A DNA stretch of 39,438 nucleotides from Burkholderiales bacterium. GTDB lineage: Bacteria > Pseudomonadota > Gammaproteobacteria > Burkholderiales > Burkholderiaceae_C. How positions within the stretch are numbered: the first letter of the stretch is position 1; every line of letters starts with the position of its first letter. The translations under genes and the position numbers were made by a program. The notes beneath the pieces are model-generated. The model made no database searches. It was not told the origin of the DNA and saw only the letters and a program-made list of their open reading frames with translations. This document shows positions 27,455 through 34,693 of the stretch, piece after piece. The stretch is taken from NCBI GenBank assembly GCA_003963115.1, contig RXJQ01000029.1:1-39438 (forward strand), written 5' to 3'.

Positions 27455-27484
27455 GAAAGCGGGAGTTTTTGCACCAATCCCCGT
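27455..27484 (-). repeat. Internal Tn3-type terminal repeat, copy 1
   Basis: GAAAGCGGGAGTTTTTGCAC plus CAATCCCCGT, 36 bp after the tnpA stop. Read on the minus strand it starts GGGG and matches the inner half of the left repeat (GGTGCA-AAACTCCCGC-TTC). It looks like the former right end of a roughly 3.1-kb tnpA-only element. Confidence 0.65.
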
Positions 27485-27540
27485 GAGTGATCAGTTCTTG
27501 AGATTGCTTAAGTCATTGATTTGTATGGCGCATTGAAGGC

Positions 27541-27570
27541 GAAAGCGGGAGTTTTTGCACCAATCCCCGT
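27541..27570 (-). repeat. Internal Tn3-type terminal repeat, copy 2
   Basis: An exact 30-bp duplicate of the repeat at 27455-27484, 86 bp further right and in the same orientation. The 56 bp between the copies (27485-27540) hold no gene. A second relic end suggests repeated insertion or one-ended events at this spot. Confidence 0.7.
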
Positions 27571-27604
27571 AACGACGCTCAGGTGTACTTGGTGATAATC
27601 GGGG

Positions 27605-27624
27605 CGTTTCTCGGACGAGAAACG
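27605..27624. other. Perfect 8-bp-arm palindrome before the riboswitch
   Basis: CGTTTCTC (27605-27612) and GAGAAACG (27617-27624) flank GGAC. It lies between the internal Tn3 repeat and the riboswitch, in the region where the antiporter promoter should be. It could be an operator or a transcript hairpin. No T-tract follows, so it is not a good terminator. Confidence 0.5.
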
Positions 27625-27673
27625 ACCGCTTGGCTGACCGCTCTGCGCACATGGCTCACTGGTAGAGTCTGCA

Positions 27674-27811
27674 GCATTGTCATTGGGGAGTAGCCATTCC
27701 TAGCGCCCCGCTAGGAAGTCCACGTCAACAAACTTGAAGCGGGTCGCTTCATGGCGTGGTCAGCCTCTGCACTTGCAGAGGCCAGCCAGGCGAGACCTTT
27801 GGCCGCAATGC
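27674..27811 (+). ncRNA. yybP-ykoY (Mn2+) riboswitch aptamer
   Basis: Three signature blocks of the yybP-ykoY family occur in order: GGGGAGTAGC at 27686-27695, ACGTCAACA at 27722-27730, and GGCGAGACC at 27789-27797. Closing helix P1 can form between GCATTG (27674-27679) and CAATGC (27806-27811). Internal hairpins are TTCCTAGCG/CGCTAGGAA (27697-27705 with 27709-27717), GAAGCG/CGCTTC (27736-27741 with 27745-27750) and GCCTCTGC/GCAGAGGC (27763-27770 with 27775-27782). This family senses Mn2+ and turns on exporters such as MntP and Alx. Here it precedes a CaCA-type antiporter, so Mn2+ efflux or Ca2+/Mn2+ exchange is inferred. Confidence 0.9.
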
Positions 27812-27820
27812 GCTTTCCCT

Positions 27821-27867
27821 GCCGGGCGAGTCGCGTTGTCGCGCCATTGGATTCTTGCTCGCCCGGC
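27821..27867 (+). promoter_or_regulatory. Expression-platform hairpin of the riboswitch
   Basis: GCCGGGCGAG (27821-27830) pairs perfectly with CTCGCCCGGC (27858-27867), with a small CGCG hairpin in the loop. The stem ends 13 bases before the ATG at 27881, near its weak ribosome site (GGA at 27870-27872). Translation control by masking of the initiation region is likely. The delayed T-run (TTTT, 27877-27880) makes intrinsic termination less likely. Confidence 0.55.
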
Positions 27868-27880
27868 CTGGACTACTTTT

Positions 27881-28882
27881 ATGCTGCTTACGCTTACCTT
27901 GTTTCTGCTGTCCGCAGGCGCGATTTACTTTGCCTGCGAATACTTCGTCAACGGCATCGAATGGTTTGGGAAGCGCCTCAGCCTCGGTGCAACAGCCGTG
28001 GGATCGGTGTTGGCGGCCTTCGGCACTGCGCTGCCAGAAAGCGCAGTGACGTTCATGGCCGTGGTGTTCGGCAAGACACCGGCACAGAAAGACCTCGGAG
28101 TTGGGGCCGCAATGGGTGGCCCACTGGTTTTGGCGACGTTAGCCTATGCCGTGGTCGGCTTTGCGCTGATCCTCCACCGTAAACGGTTGGAGCGAGAATC
28201 ACACCAGGTGCAAGTTGATCACGCGCGCATGAGCCGTGACCAAGTAGCCTTCCTTGCTGTCTTCGTCGTAAAGGTGGCGCTCGGCTTGGTTGCCTTTGCC
28301 ATCAAGCCGTGGCTAGGTGTGCTGTTCCTGGCCGCCTACGCTGTCTATGTCTGGCGCGAAATTCGGGATGCCGACACAGCCCCAGACGAAGAGGAACTCG
28401 AACCTCTCAAAATTCGTCCATCCTCCACCGAGCCCTCGCTGGGATGGGCCGGTCTGCAAGCATTGTTGGCTGTGGTCGTCATCGGCTTCGCGTCCCACAC
28501 GTTCGTCGCCCAACTCGAAGCCATCGGCATCGCCCTGAACTGGCCGCCCCACATGGTGGCCCTGCTGCTCAGTCCCGTAGCCACTGAGCTACCGGAAACC
28601 ATGAATGCCTTGATCTGGGTCCGTCAAGGTAAGGAGCGCCTGGCATTGGCGAACATTTCCGGGGCCATGATGATTCAGGCGACCATCCCGAGCGCATTGG
28701 GCATCTTCTTCACTCCTTGGCGCTTCGATGGCCCACTGCTGGCATCTGGCGTCATCACTACGATGGCCATTGTGTTCCTGTGGCAGCTGTTCCGCCGTGG
28801 CGCGGTCGATGGCCGCGCGCTGGTGGCGGTAAGCAGTTTGTACGGCGTCTTTGCAGTCCTGGTCGCCATCTACTTCAGATAG
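27881..28882 (+). CDS. CaCA-family cation antiporter (YrbG-like) under Mn riboswitch control
   Basis: 333-residue inner-membrane protein with about ten helices in two inverted halves. Both alpha-repeat signatures are present: [18 protein letters not shown] in the first half and [17 protein letters not shown] plus [18 protein letters not shown] in the second. A cytoplasmic loop rich in Asp/Glu ([14 protein letters not shown]) separates them. CaCA exchangers swap Ca2+ or other divalent ions for Na+ or H+. ATG 27881 is chosen because helix 1 begins there; the open frame from 27734 runs through the riboswitch and is not real. The stop overlaps the end of convergent rcnR by 13 bp. Mn2+ as substrate is inferred from the riboswitch. 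Confidence 0.85.
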   Translation: MLLTLTLFLLSAGAIYFACEYFVNGIEWFGKRLSLGATAVGSVLAAFGTALPESAVTFMAVVFGKTPAQKDLGVGAAMGGPLVLATLAYAVVGFALILHRKRLERESHQVQVDHARMSRDQVAFLAVFVVKVALGLVAFAIKPWLGVLFLAAYAVYVWREIRDADTAPDEEELEPLKIRPSSTEPSLGWAGLQALLAVVVIGFASHTFVAQLEAIGIALNWPPHMVALLLSPVATELPETMNALIWVRQGKERLALANISGAMMIQATIPSALGIFFTPWRFDGPLLASGVITTMAIVFLWQLFRRGAVDGRALVAVSSLYGVFAVLVAIYFR

Positions 28883-29142
28883 GAATTGATGACCTGAAGC
28901 ACCACGGTCAGATCCTGCTGCCGCTGCGCCAGCTCGGGCTCGTTGACGACATGATCCGTCAGATGTCCCTCAATCACGGCTGCCATCAAACCATTGACGG
29001 CCCCTCTGATGGCTGCGATCTGTTGCAAAGCGGCAATGCAATCGCCTTCTTGATCAAGTTGCTTCTCTAGTGCAGCCGCCTGGCCTTGAATGCGCCTGAC
29101 TCGGGTCAGCAGCTTGGCTTTGTCTCGAATCGTGTGGGCCAT
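28870..29142 (-). CDS. rcnR: RcnR-type Ni/Co-responsive repressor
   Basis: 90-residue all-helical repressor of the CsoR/RcnR/FrmR family (DUF156). The nickel/cobalt fingerprint of RcnR is complete: His3, Cys35, His60 and His64 ([23 protein letters not shown]). CsoR and FrmR differ at these sites. Basic residues of helix 1 ([14 protein letters not shown]) would contact DNA. It is transcribed away from rcnA with 102 bp between starts. Metal binding releases it from the G-tract operator in that gap and turns on both genes. The 3' end overlaps the antiporter gene. Confidence 0.95.
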   Translation of the reverse strand: MAHTIRDKAKLLTRVRRIQGQAAALEKQLDQEGDCIAALQQIAAIRGAVNGLMAAVIEGHLTDHVVNEPELAQRQQDLTVVLQVINSYLK

Positions 29143-29192
29143 CTGTGCTCATCTTTTAAAGGTGGGAACTATGCCGGAGGGTAGCACGAATA

Positions 29193-29207
29193 AACTGGGG
29201 GGTAGTA
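29193..29207 (+). promoter_or_regulatory. RcnR operator
   Basis: AACT, six G, T, AGTA matches the RcnR consensus TACT-G6-N-AGTA at 14 of 15 positions. It lies between rcnR and rcnA and overlaps a TATACT -10-like element at 29206-29211. A weaker G-rich partner (GGAGGGTAGCA) sits at 29177-29187. The E. coli rcnR-rcnA region also has two sites. Confidence 0.85.
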
Positions 29208-29244
29208 TACTGGCGACCGTCCAAAACCTACGTCAGAGAACCCA

Positions 29245-30360
29245 ATGACCGAGTTTTCCTCCCTCTTGCAGCAAGGCAATGCCTGGCTGTTTGTCCCCAG
29301 CGCCATCTTGCTAGGGGCTTTACATGGCCTGGAGCCTGGTCATTCCAAAACCATGATGGCCGCCTTCATCGTCGCCATTCGCGGCACGCTGACACAAGCT
29401 GTCTTGCTGGGCCTGTCGGCCACCATCTCGCACACGGCCGTTGTGTGGGCCGTGGCAATGGCAGGGCTGTATTTCGGTCGCAACTGGAACGCTGAGGCGA
29501 CGGAGCCGTATTTCCAGGTCGCTTCCGCTGTCCTCATCATCGGTGTCGCCGCCTGGATGATCTGGCGTACCTGGCGTAACCAACAGGCTTGCTTCCATGA
29601 CCACAGTCATGACCATGATCATCACGATGAAGCCAAGCGCATTGATACCGGCCATGGCGTGGTGCGTTTGGATGTGTTCGAGGATGGCGTGCCGCCTCGC
29701 TTCCGTCTGTACCGCGAAAGCAAGCATGGTCATGTATGGGCAGCCGACCAAGTGAAAATCGAGACGGAGCGGCCGGACGGCAACCGCCAGACCTTCACCT
29801 TCGTGCAGCGCGAGGGCTATATGGAGTCCGAGCAGGACATTCCCGAGCCGCACGAGTTCGTCGCCCGTCTGCGGCTGGGTCATGACCACCATAGCCACGA
29901 CTATGACGTGGAGTTCGTTGAACACGACCACCATCACCATGCCATCAAGGACTATGAAGGGCTGGATGTGTCGGCACCGGGCTACCAAGACCCGCACGAG
30001 CTGGCCCACGCCAATGACATTCGCCGCCGCTTTGCCGGCCGCGAAGTGACCACCGGACAAATTATCTTGTTCGGCCTGACCGGCGGGCTGATTCCCTGCC
30101 CGGCATCCATCACCGTGCTTCTGCTCTGCCTGCAGCTGAAGAAGATTGCGCTGGGCGCGACCCTTGTTCTGTGCTTCAGCATCGGTCTGGCGCTGACGAT
30201 GGTTGCCTCGGGGGCTTTGGCCGCCCTGAGCGTCAAGCACGTGTCCAAGCGCTGGAGTGGTTTTGGCGAGTTTGCCCGCAACGCTCCGTACTTCTCTGGC
30301 GCATTGATCGTGATGGTTGGCTTGTATGTCGGCTACCAAGGGCTGCATGCCCTGGTCTGA
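29245..30360 (+). CDS. rcnA: Nickel/cobalt efflux protein RcnA
   Basis: 371-residue inner-membrane exporter of Ni2+ and Co2+ (NicO family). The N-terminal helices contain HGLEPGHSKTMMAAF, the family's metal motif, and SHTAVVW. A large hydrophilic loop carries His-rich clusters (HDHSHDHDHHD at about residue 118, GHDHHSHDYD and EHDHHHH further on). The C-terminal helices include GLIPCPASITVLLLC. It is longer than E. coli RcnA (about 274) because of the roughly 100-residue insertion in the loop, as in many other proteobacterial versions. It is controlled by RcnR through the operator at 29193-29207. Confidence 0.95.
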   Translation: MTEFSSLLQQGNAWLFVPSAILLGALHGLEPGHSKTMMAAFIVAIRGTLTQAVLLGLSATISHTAVVWAVAMAGLYFGRNWNAEATEPYFQVASAVLIIGVAAWMIWRTWRNQQACFHDHSHDHDHHDEAKRIDTGHGVVRLDVFEDGVPPRFRLYRESKHGHVWAADQVKIETERPDGNRQTFTFVQREGYMESEQDIPEPHEFVARLRLGHDHHSHDYDVEFVEHDHHHHAIKDYEGLDVSAPGYQDPHELAHANDIRRRFAGREVTTGQIILFGLTGGLIPCPASITVLLLCLQLKKIALGATLVLCFSIGLALTMVASGALAALSVKHVSKRWSGFGEFARNAPYFSGALIVMVGLYVGYQGLHALV

Positions 30361-30817
30361 CTCTCGTACTTAAGTCTCGCGTCTCCATCCAATCACGCAA
30401 GTCGCTTTGCAGACTGAGCAGGGCACGATCGAGTACAAGTGTGCATTGCATCCTGAAGCGACTCAGCATGTATGTGCACATGTTCACTGACACCCGATTT
30501 AGGCGGTCAATTCAGTTGACCATCGTTGCAAGCCAATGAGAAAATGAGGTATCGAAATTTCGGAGCCACATTGTGGACAGTGCCAGTAGTTGCAATTCAG
30601 TAAAGCGCGCCGAAGCGGCAGCTCGCAACTTGGTCATCTGACATCCCGCTCCGGGCTGCAGACGGACCTTGTTCCTGCAGCCATATGAATACCCCGGTGG
30701 TGTTCATTCGTTCGCTCATCCATTGCATACCTTGACTCACTGAGCCTTTGCTCTTGGCCACAAGCCACAAGCAGGGCCAGTGAACTGTCCGCATTGACTC
30801 CGAATTGGAGTATTGCG
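30361..30817. other. Gene-free leader region before the Mg-type operon
   Basis: No convincing gene in 457 bp on either strand. It contains an inverted repeat GGTCAA-TTCAG-TTGACC at 30505-30521, which may be an operator overlapping a TTGACC -35-like hexamer. A strong hairpin, GGCTGCAG (30654-30661) with CTGCAGCC (30675-30682), also lies here. The promoter of the downstream operon should be in this region. Confidence 0.5.
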
Positions 30818-31021
30818 ATGCATTTCTATTTATTCAGACGTGCGTTCAGGCCTCTGTCGAAAGAGGTGGCCTTGGACGTCGCATGCCCCTCTTCTTGTCG
30901 TGATGACCTGCAGCATGCACAGGCTAACGCCGAGCATTGGGATCGTCTGTCGAATTGGCCCACGCACCGTGTTCGCTGGTTTATTGCTCAAGCCGCAAAA
31001 GCCAAGTGTTCACGTCATTGA
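30818..31021 (+). CDS. Small uncharacterised protein heading the Mg-type operon
   Basis: 67-residue hydrophilic protein (starts MHFYLFRRAFRPL). GGAG at 30807-30810 is 7 bases before the ATG. It contains VACPSSCRDDL and WPTHRVRWFIAQAAK, and no membrane segment or signal peptide. It ends 14 bp before the leader peptide gene. I do not recognise a family. The good ribosome site and spacing in the leader make translation plausible. It may be a regulatory upstream frame as well as, or instead of, a functional protein. Confidence 0.5.
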   Translation: MHFYLFRRAFRPLSKEVALDVACPSSCRDDLQHAQANAEHWDRLSNWPTHRVRWFIAQAAKAKCSRH

Positions 31022-31035
31022 TCACAGGAGAAATC

Positions 31036-31140
31036 ATGGACCCAGACCCTTGTTGGCGCAGTAGCGCCGCTTTCAACCGTCCTATCGAAAATCCCGCTAT
31101 TGCAATTCCGGCCAATGGCTGGAGGTCTGGCCACGCCTGA
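31036..31140 (+). CDS. MgtL-like leader peptide starting Met-Asp-Pro-Asp-Pro
   Basis: 34-codon frame with a strong ribosome site (AGGAG at 31026-31030, 5 bases before ATG). The first five residues, MDPDP, mimic the acidic/proline start of the MgtL leader of mgtA (which begins M-E-P-D-P). Translation of such alternating acidic-proline starts destabilises the ribosome when Mg2+ is low, causing premature release and switching on the downstream Mg2+ transporter. Further prolines follow (NRPIENPAIAIPANG). It lies 47 bp before an MgtE-N-like gene and an NRAMP-like carrier, with MgtC at the operon's end, which fits Mg2+ control. The role is inference from motif and position. Confidence 0.65.
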   Translation: MDPDPCWRSSAAFNRPIENPAIAIPANGWRSGHA

Positions 31141-31187
31141 ACACGGTGAGGCTCTCCTCTGGCCGTGCGCCCATGAAGGAGAGTCAA

Positions 31188-31499
31188 ATGTCCTTGACCA
31201 GAGAAATCAAGGTGTTGCAGCACGCCATTCACGCGGCCGTACAAACACACCGCCCGCAGCAGGTCCGCCACCTGCTTGCTTCCCATCAAGCGCATCAATT
31301 CGCGCAAGCGCTCGCAGGACTCCCCTCGCGACTCATGGAAGACGCGCTGTCCATGCTCGACGACCAAGGGCGTCAGGCAGTCGAATCAACGAGCCTAGTC
31401 CGCCGCTCCCAGCAAGCAAATCGCACTCGTCGATTCATTCGCTTCCTGAGCGAGGCCTCTCAGTATCTGAACCGATTTGCACTTGGAGGTCTGCAATGA
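31188..31499 (+). CDS. MgtE N-domain-like cytoplasmic partner of the NRAMP carrier
   Basis: 103-residue soluble helical protein with the superhelical repeat style of the MgtE intracellular N domain: VRHLLASHQAHQFAQALAGL, then PSRLMEDALSMLDDQGRQAV. In MgtE this domain binds Mg2+ and gates the channel. Here it is a separate small protein whose stop overlaps the carrier's start (ATGA), so it may regulate that carrier. AAGGAG (31176-31181) lies 6 bases before ATG 31188. An upstream in-frame ATG at 31173 overlaps the ribosome site and is less likely. The domain call is from residue pattern only. Confidence 0.65.
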   Translation: MSLTREIKVLQHAIHAAVQTHRPQQVRHLLASHQAHQFAQALAGLPSRLMEDALSMLDDQGRQAVESTSLVRRSQQANRTRRFIRFLSEASQYLNRFALGGLQ

Positions 31500-33139
31500 G
31501 CGCGATCATCAACAAGCAGGATGCCAGCGCCGTCTTGGATGCGGCCCACGTCGGGGACATCCGCGGTGCGTTTGGCACCATCAAGCATGGCGACACACAG
31601 CGCCGAGAGACATGGCGCCATCGACTTCAAACGCTGCTGGCCATCATCGGGCCAGGGCTGATCGTCATGGTGGGAGACAACGATGCCGGCGCCTTTGGCA
31701 CATACACGCAGGCAGGGCAAAACTACGGGACGTCCTTGCTTTGGACGCTGTTGCTGCTCGTGCCAGTCCTGTACGTCAATCAGGAAATGGTGCTTCGCCT
31801 CGGAGCGGTCACGGGTGTCGGGCACGCCAGACTGATCTTCGAGCGCTTCGGCAAATTCTGGGGCGCCTTCAGTGTCATCGACCTCTTTGTGCTCAATGCC
31901 TTGACCATCGTCACCGAATTCATCGGGATCAGCCTTGGATTGGACTATCTCGGTGTGTCGCGCTTTTGGGGTGTGATCGTCTCCGCAGGCATCATCATTG
32001 CGTCCGCCGGCAGTGGCGATTTTCGGCGGTTTGAGCGCATCTCCTTGACACTTGTCTTTGGTAGTCTGCTGCTGGTTCCTGTGTTTGTCATGATCCACCC
32101 ACCAGCAGCGGTCATTGCGCACGACTCGCTGGTGCCTCACATGCCTCAAGGTGCCAAGCTCACCGACGTGATGCTGTTGATTATCGCCATCGTTGGCACC
32201 ACCGTCGCCCCTTGGCAACTGTTCTTTCAACAAAGCTATGTGATTGACAAACGAATCACCCCGCGCTTCATCAAGTACGAGAGGCTGGATCTCTGGCTTG
32301 GGATCGGCTTGGTTGTCATCGGTGCCGTCTGCATGATGTCTTTCACTGCTGCAGCCTTTGCCGGCCACCCCGAGTTTGGGCAGTTCACCGACGCCGCAGG
32401 CGTGGCCTCGGGCCTTCACCGGTATGGCGGCCGTCTTGCGGGTACGCTGTTCGCCGTTGCCCTGATCGATGCCTCGATCATTGGTGCTTGCGCCGTTTCC
32501 TTGTCAACCGCATATGCCATCGGTGATGTCTTTGCTGTTCGCCACTCCTTGCATAGAAAGGTCCGGGAGGCGAAAGCGTTCTATACGGTATACGCTGGGC
32601 TCATCGCGATCGCCGCCGCATTGGTGCTGACGCCTGGCACGCCGCTTGGCTTGTTGACCAATCTCGTCCAGACACTGGCTGGTGTGCTGTTGCCCAGTGC
32701 CACGGTCTTCTTGTTGCTGCTGTGCAATGACAAGGCAGTTTTGGGGCCATGGGTCAACTCGAAGCGTATGAACGTGTTCACAGCGCTTGTCATTGCCGCA
32801 TTGGTGATGTTGTCCGTCATCTTGACGGCGTCGGTGTTGTTCCCCGATATCTCGGAAGGGCAGATCATGGCGGTGCTTCTAACTGGCACCTCATTGACGG
32901 TGGTGATTGGCCTTTGCGTGAAGTGGTACGAGCGGACGCGGTGTGCACTACCGACCGAGAACTCGCCGATATCACGTGAGAGCCGCGATACATGGCGCAT
33001 GCCACCCCTCGGGCAATTGCCGCCCGCCCAGTTCACTTTGCTGAGCCGAGTGTGGATGCTGGTCTTGCGGGGCTACTTGCTGATCGCTGCGGGTTTGCTG
33101 CTGGTGAAGATCGCGCAAATGGCACTGTCCGCCACCTAG
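31496..33139 (+). CDS. NRAMP-like divalent metal carrier with non-canonical metal site
   Basis: 547-residue membrane protein with about eleven or twelve helices. TM1 reads GPGLIVMVGDNDAGAFGTY where classical MntH has DPGN, so the Pro and the ligand Asn are both Ala here (D-A-G-A). TM6 reads VGTTVAPWQLFFQQS where MntH has a Met-Pro-His; the soft Met ligand is Ala and His is Trp. Loss of the Met, which selects against Ca/Mg, is a hallmark of NRAMP-related Mg2+ transporters, so Mg2+ (or Mn2+ at low selectivity) is proposed. The ATG at 31496 overlaps the MgtE-N-like gene (ATGA); the longer open frame from 31100 is not supported. The N-terminal 45 residues are cytoplasmic and hydrophilic. Confidence 0.85.
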   Translation: MSAIINKQDASAVLDAAHVGDIRGAFGTIKHGDTQRRETWRHRLQTLLAIIGPGLIVMVGDNDAGAFGTYTQAGQNYGTSLLWTLLLLVPVLYVNQEMVLRLGAVTGVGHARLIFERFGKFWGAFSVIDLFVLNALTIVTEFIGISLGLDYLGVSRFWGVIVSAGIIIASAGSGDFRRFERISLTLVFGSLLLVPVFVMIHPPAAVIAHDSLVPHMPQGAKLTDVMLLIIAIVGTTVAPWQLFFQQSYVIDKRITPRFIKYERLDLWLGIGLVVIGAVCMMSFTAAAFAGHPEFGQFTDAAGVASGLHRYGGRLAGTLFAVALIDASIIGACAVSLSTAYAIGDVFAVRHSLHRKVREAKAFYTVYAGLIAIAAALVLTPGTPLGLLTNLVQTLAGVLLPSATVFLLLLCNDKAVLGPWVNSKRMNVFTALVIAALVMLSVILTASVLFPDISEGQIMAVLLTGTSLTVVIGLCVKWYERTRCALPTENSPISRESRDTWRMPPLGQLPPAQFTLLSRVWMLVLRGYLLIAAGLLLVKIAQMALSAT

Positions 33140-33251
33140 CACGGGTGCGGCCGCTGCTGGAATGGCGACGGCTTCCCTGCTTTCCATTTATCTGCCGCTC
33201 CCAGTGCCCGTTGGCTTGGGCAGAGCTTCTCACACCATTTTCTTACTCATC

Positions 33252-34640
33252 ATGATGACGACATCTCGATTGACCCTTCTTGGCCAACTTACCGGTCGCG
33301 CTTTCCGGTGCTTAGCCCGCATCGGCGCCTGCCTGACTGTGATCCCTGCCATGGTGATGGCTCAGACCACACCTGCTGCGAGCGGCGACTACACGCTCAG
33401 TGGCGCCGATATCGAAGCACATTTCCAGTCAACGTATATCTGGCAGCACAAGGCTGCATTCGACGCACCATACACAGGGGAGCACAGCTTGCTGACGCGG
33501 CCTGAGCATTCCTATACCTTTTCGGCAACGGCCTTCTTTGGTGTGCGCTTGCGCCCAGGAACCGAGCTGTATATCGATCCAGAGGTCATTCAGGGCACGC
33601 CGCTCTCTGGTCTCTATGGCCTGGGCAGCCCGACAAATGGCGAGATTCAGAAAGTGGCTGGGCCAACCCCGCTGGCCTATTTGCCCAGAGTCTTTCTGCG
33701 TCACACATGGCAGCTTGGTGGCACGCAGGAGTCGGTAGCAAGCAGCGCCAATCAAATGGCGGGGATTCAAGCCAGCGAGCGGCTGGTGCTCAGCGTTGGC
33801 AAGATGGCCGTGACGGACGTTTTCGATCTCAATACCTATGCCCATGACCCAAGAACGCAATTCATGACTTGGGCGTCGCTGGCGTCCGGCCCGTATGACT
33901 ACGTGGCCGATGCCCAAGGCTACACCTGGGGTGGCGCACTGGAATATTTCAATGGCGACTGGGCCTTGCGTGCGGGGCGTTTTATTGGGCCCAAAGAGTC
34001 AAATGGCCAGAATCTCAACTTTGCCATCGGTCGCTTCCATGGCGATCAAATCGAGTTTGAACATCACCATGAAATTGACGGGCATGCCGGGGCCGTGAGA
34101 TTGCTGGGCTGGCGCAATGTCGAGAACATGGGGCGCTACGATGACGCCATGGCCTTTGCCGCTACAAACGGGGGTGAACCGGATGTCGGCAACGTCCGCA
34201 GGCCCAATGTCAAACACGGATGGGGACTCCATGTCGAGCAGGCCCTGACTGACAATGTGGGGTGCTTCGCACGCTATGGTTGGGCCGACGGACGGACCGA
34301 AACCTATTCATTCGAAGAGGTTGATCGCAGCGCGCAGCTTGGGTTGTCCTTCAACGGCGCATTGTGGCGCAGGGCTGAGGACACGGCTGGTATGCTGCTC
34401 ATCCGCAATGGGCTGTCATCTGCACATCGTGCCTATCTGGCTCAGGGCGGTCTGGGCTTCTTCATTGGCGATGGGCAACTCAATTATCGCCAGGAACAGG
34501 TGGTTGAAACTTATTACAACGTGGCCATGGCAAAACGCTTCTGGCTGGGTCTGGACGTCCAGCACATCGCCAATCCCGCTTACAACGCTGATCGCGGTCC
34601 GGTCAATGTCTACGCGATTCGACTTCACGCTGAGTATTGA
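33252..34640 (+). CDS. OprB-type outer-membrane porin
   Basis: 462-residue porin. The signal peptide ends around AMVMAQ (residue 37), followed by a 16- to 18-strand barrel pattern rich in aromatic girdle residues, and the terminal residue is Tyr (RLHAEY). Family blocks include FQSTYIWQHKAAFDAPYTG, ELYIDPEVIQGTPLSGLYGL and TRPEHSYTFSATAFFG. OprB porins were named for glucose uptake, but related porins serve metal uptake (for example MnoP for Mn2+ in Bradyrhizobium). Here, 112 bp after an NRAMP-like carrier, divalent-cation entry is the natural guess. ATG 33252 is used; the open frame from 33162 has no ribosome site. Confidence 0.88.
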   Translation: MMTTSRLTLLGQLTGRAFRCLARIGACLTVIPAMVMAQTTPAASGDYTLSGADIEAHFQSTYIWQHKAAFDAPYTGEHSLLTRPEHSYTFSATAFFGVRLRPGTELYIDPEVIQGTPLSGLYGLGSPTNGEIQKVAGPTPLAYLPRVFLRHTWQLGGTQESVASSANQMAGIQASERLVLSVGKMAVTDVFDLNTYAHDPRTQFMTWASLASGPYDYVADAQGYTWGGALEYFNGDWALRAGRFIGPKESNGQNLNFAIGRFHGDQIEFEHHHEIDGHAGAVRLLGWRNVENMGRYDDAMAFAATNGGEPDVGNVRRPNVKHGWGLHVEQALTDNVGCFARYGWADGRTETYSFEEVDRSAQLGLSFNGALWRRAEDTAGMLLIRNGLSSAHRAYLAQGGLGFFIGDGQLNYRQEQVVETYYNVAMAKRFWLGLDVQHIANPAYNADRGPVNVYAIRLHAEY

Positions 34641-34693
34641 CTCAAGGGCCGATGGATCAGTCGAGGCTATGTATTGAAATTGAAGGACAAGAG

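Noticed and set aside
27455..27570. Ends of an ISL3-type IS
   Set aside because: At first they looked like IS ends paired with the transposase fragment. However, they start GGGG when read toward tnpA, match the 38-bp Tn3-type repeat, and flank the Tn3 transposase.
27734..27880. N-terminal extension of the antiporter
   Set aside because: This stretch is the riboswitch and its expression platform; the extension would place basic, proline-rich residues before helix 1.
30597..30794. 65-residue minus-strand frame
   Set aside because: No ribosome site or conserved features; weak, non-domain-like sequence.
31100..31495. 132-residue N-terminal extension of the NRAMP-like protein
   Set aside because: Overlaps the well-supported MgtE-N-like gene in another frame; the ATGA junction at 31496 gives the natural start.
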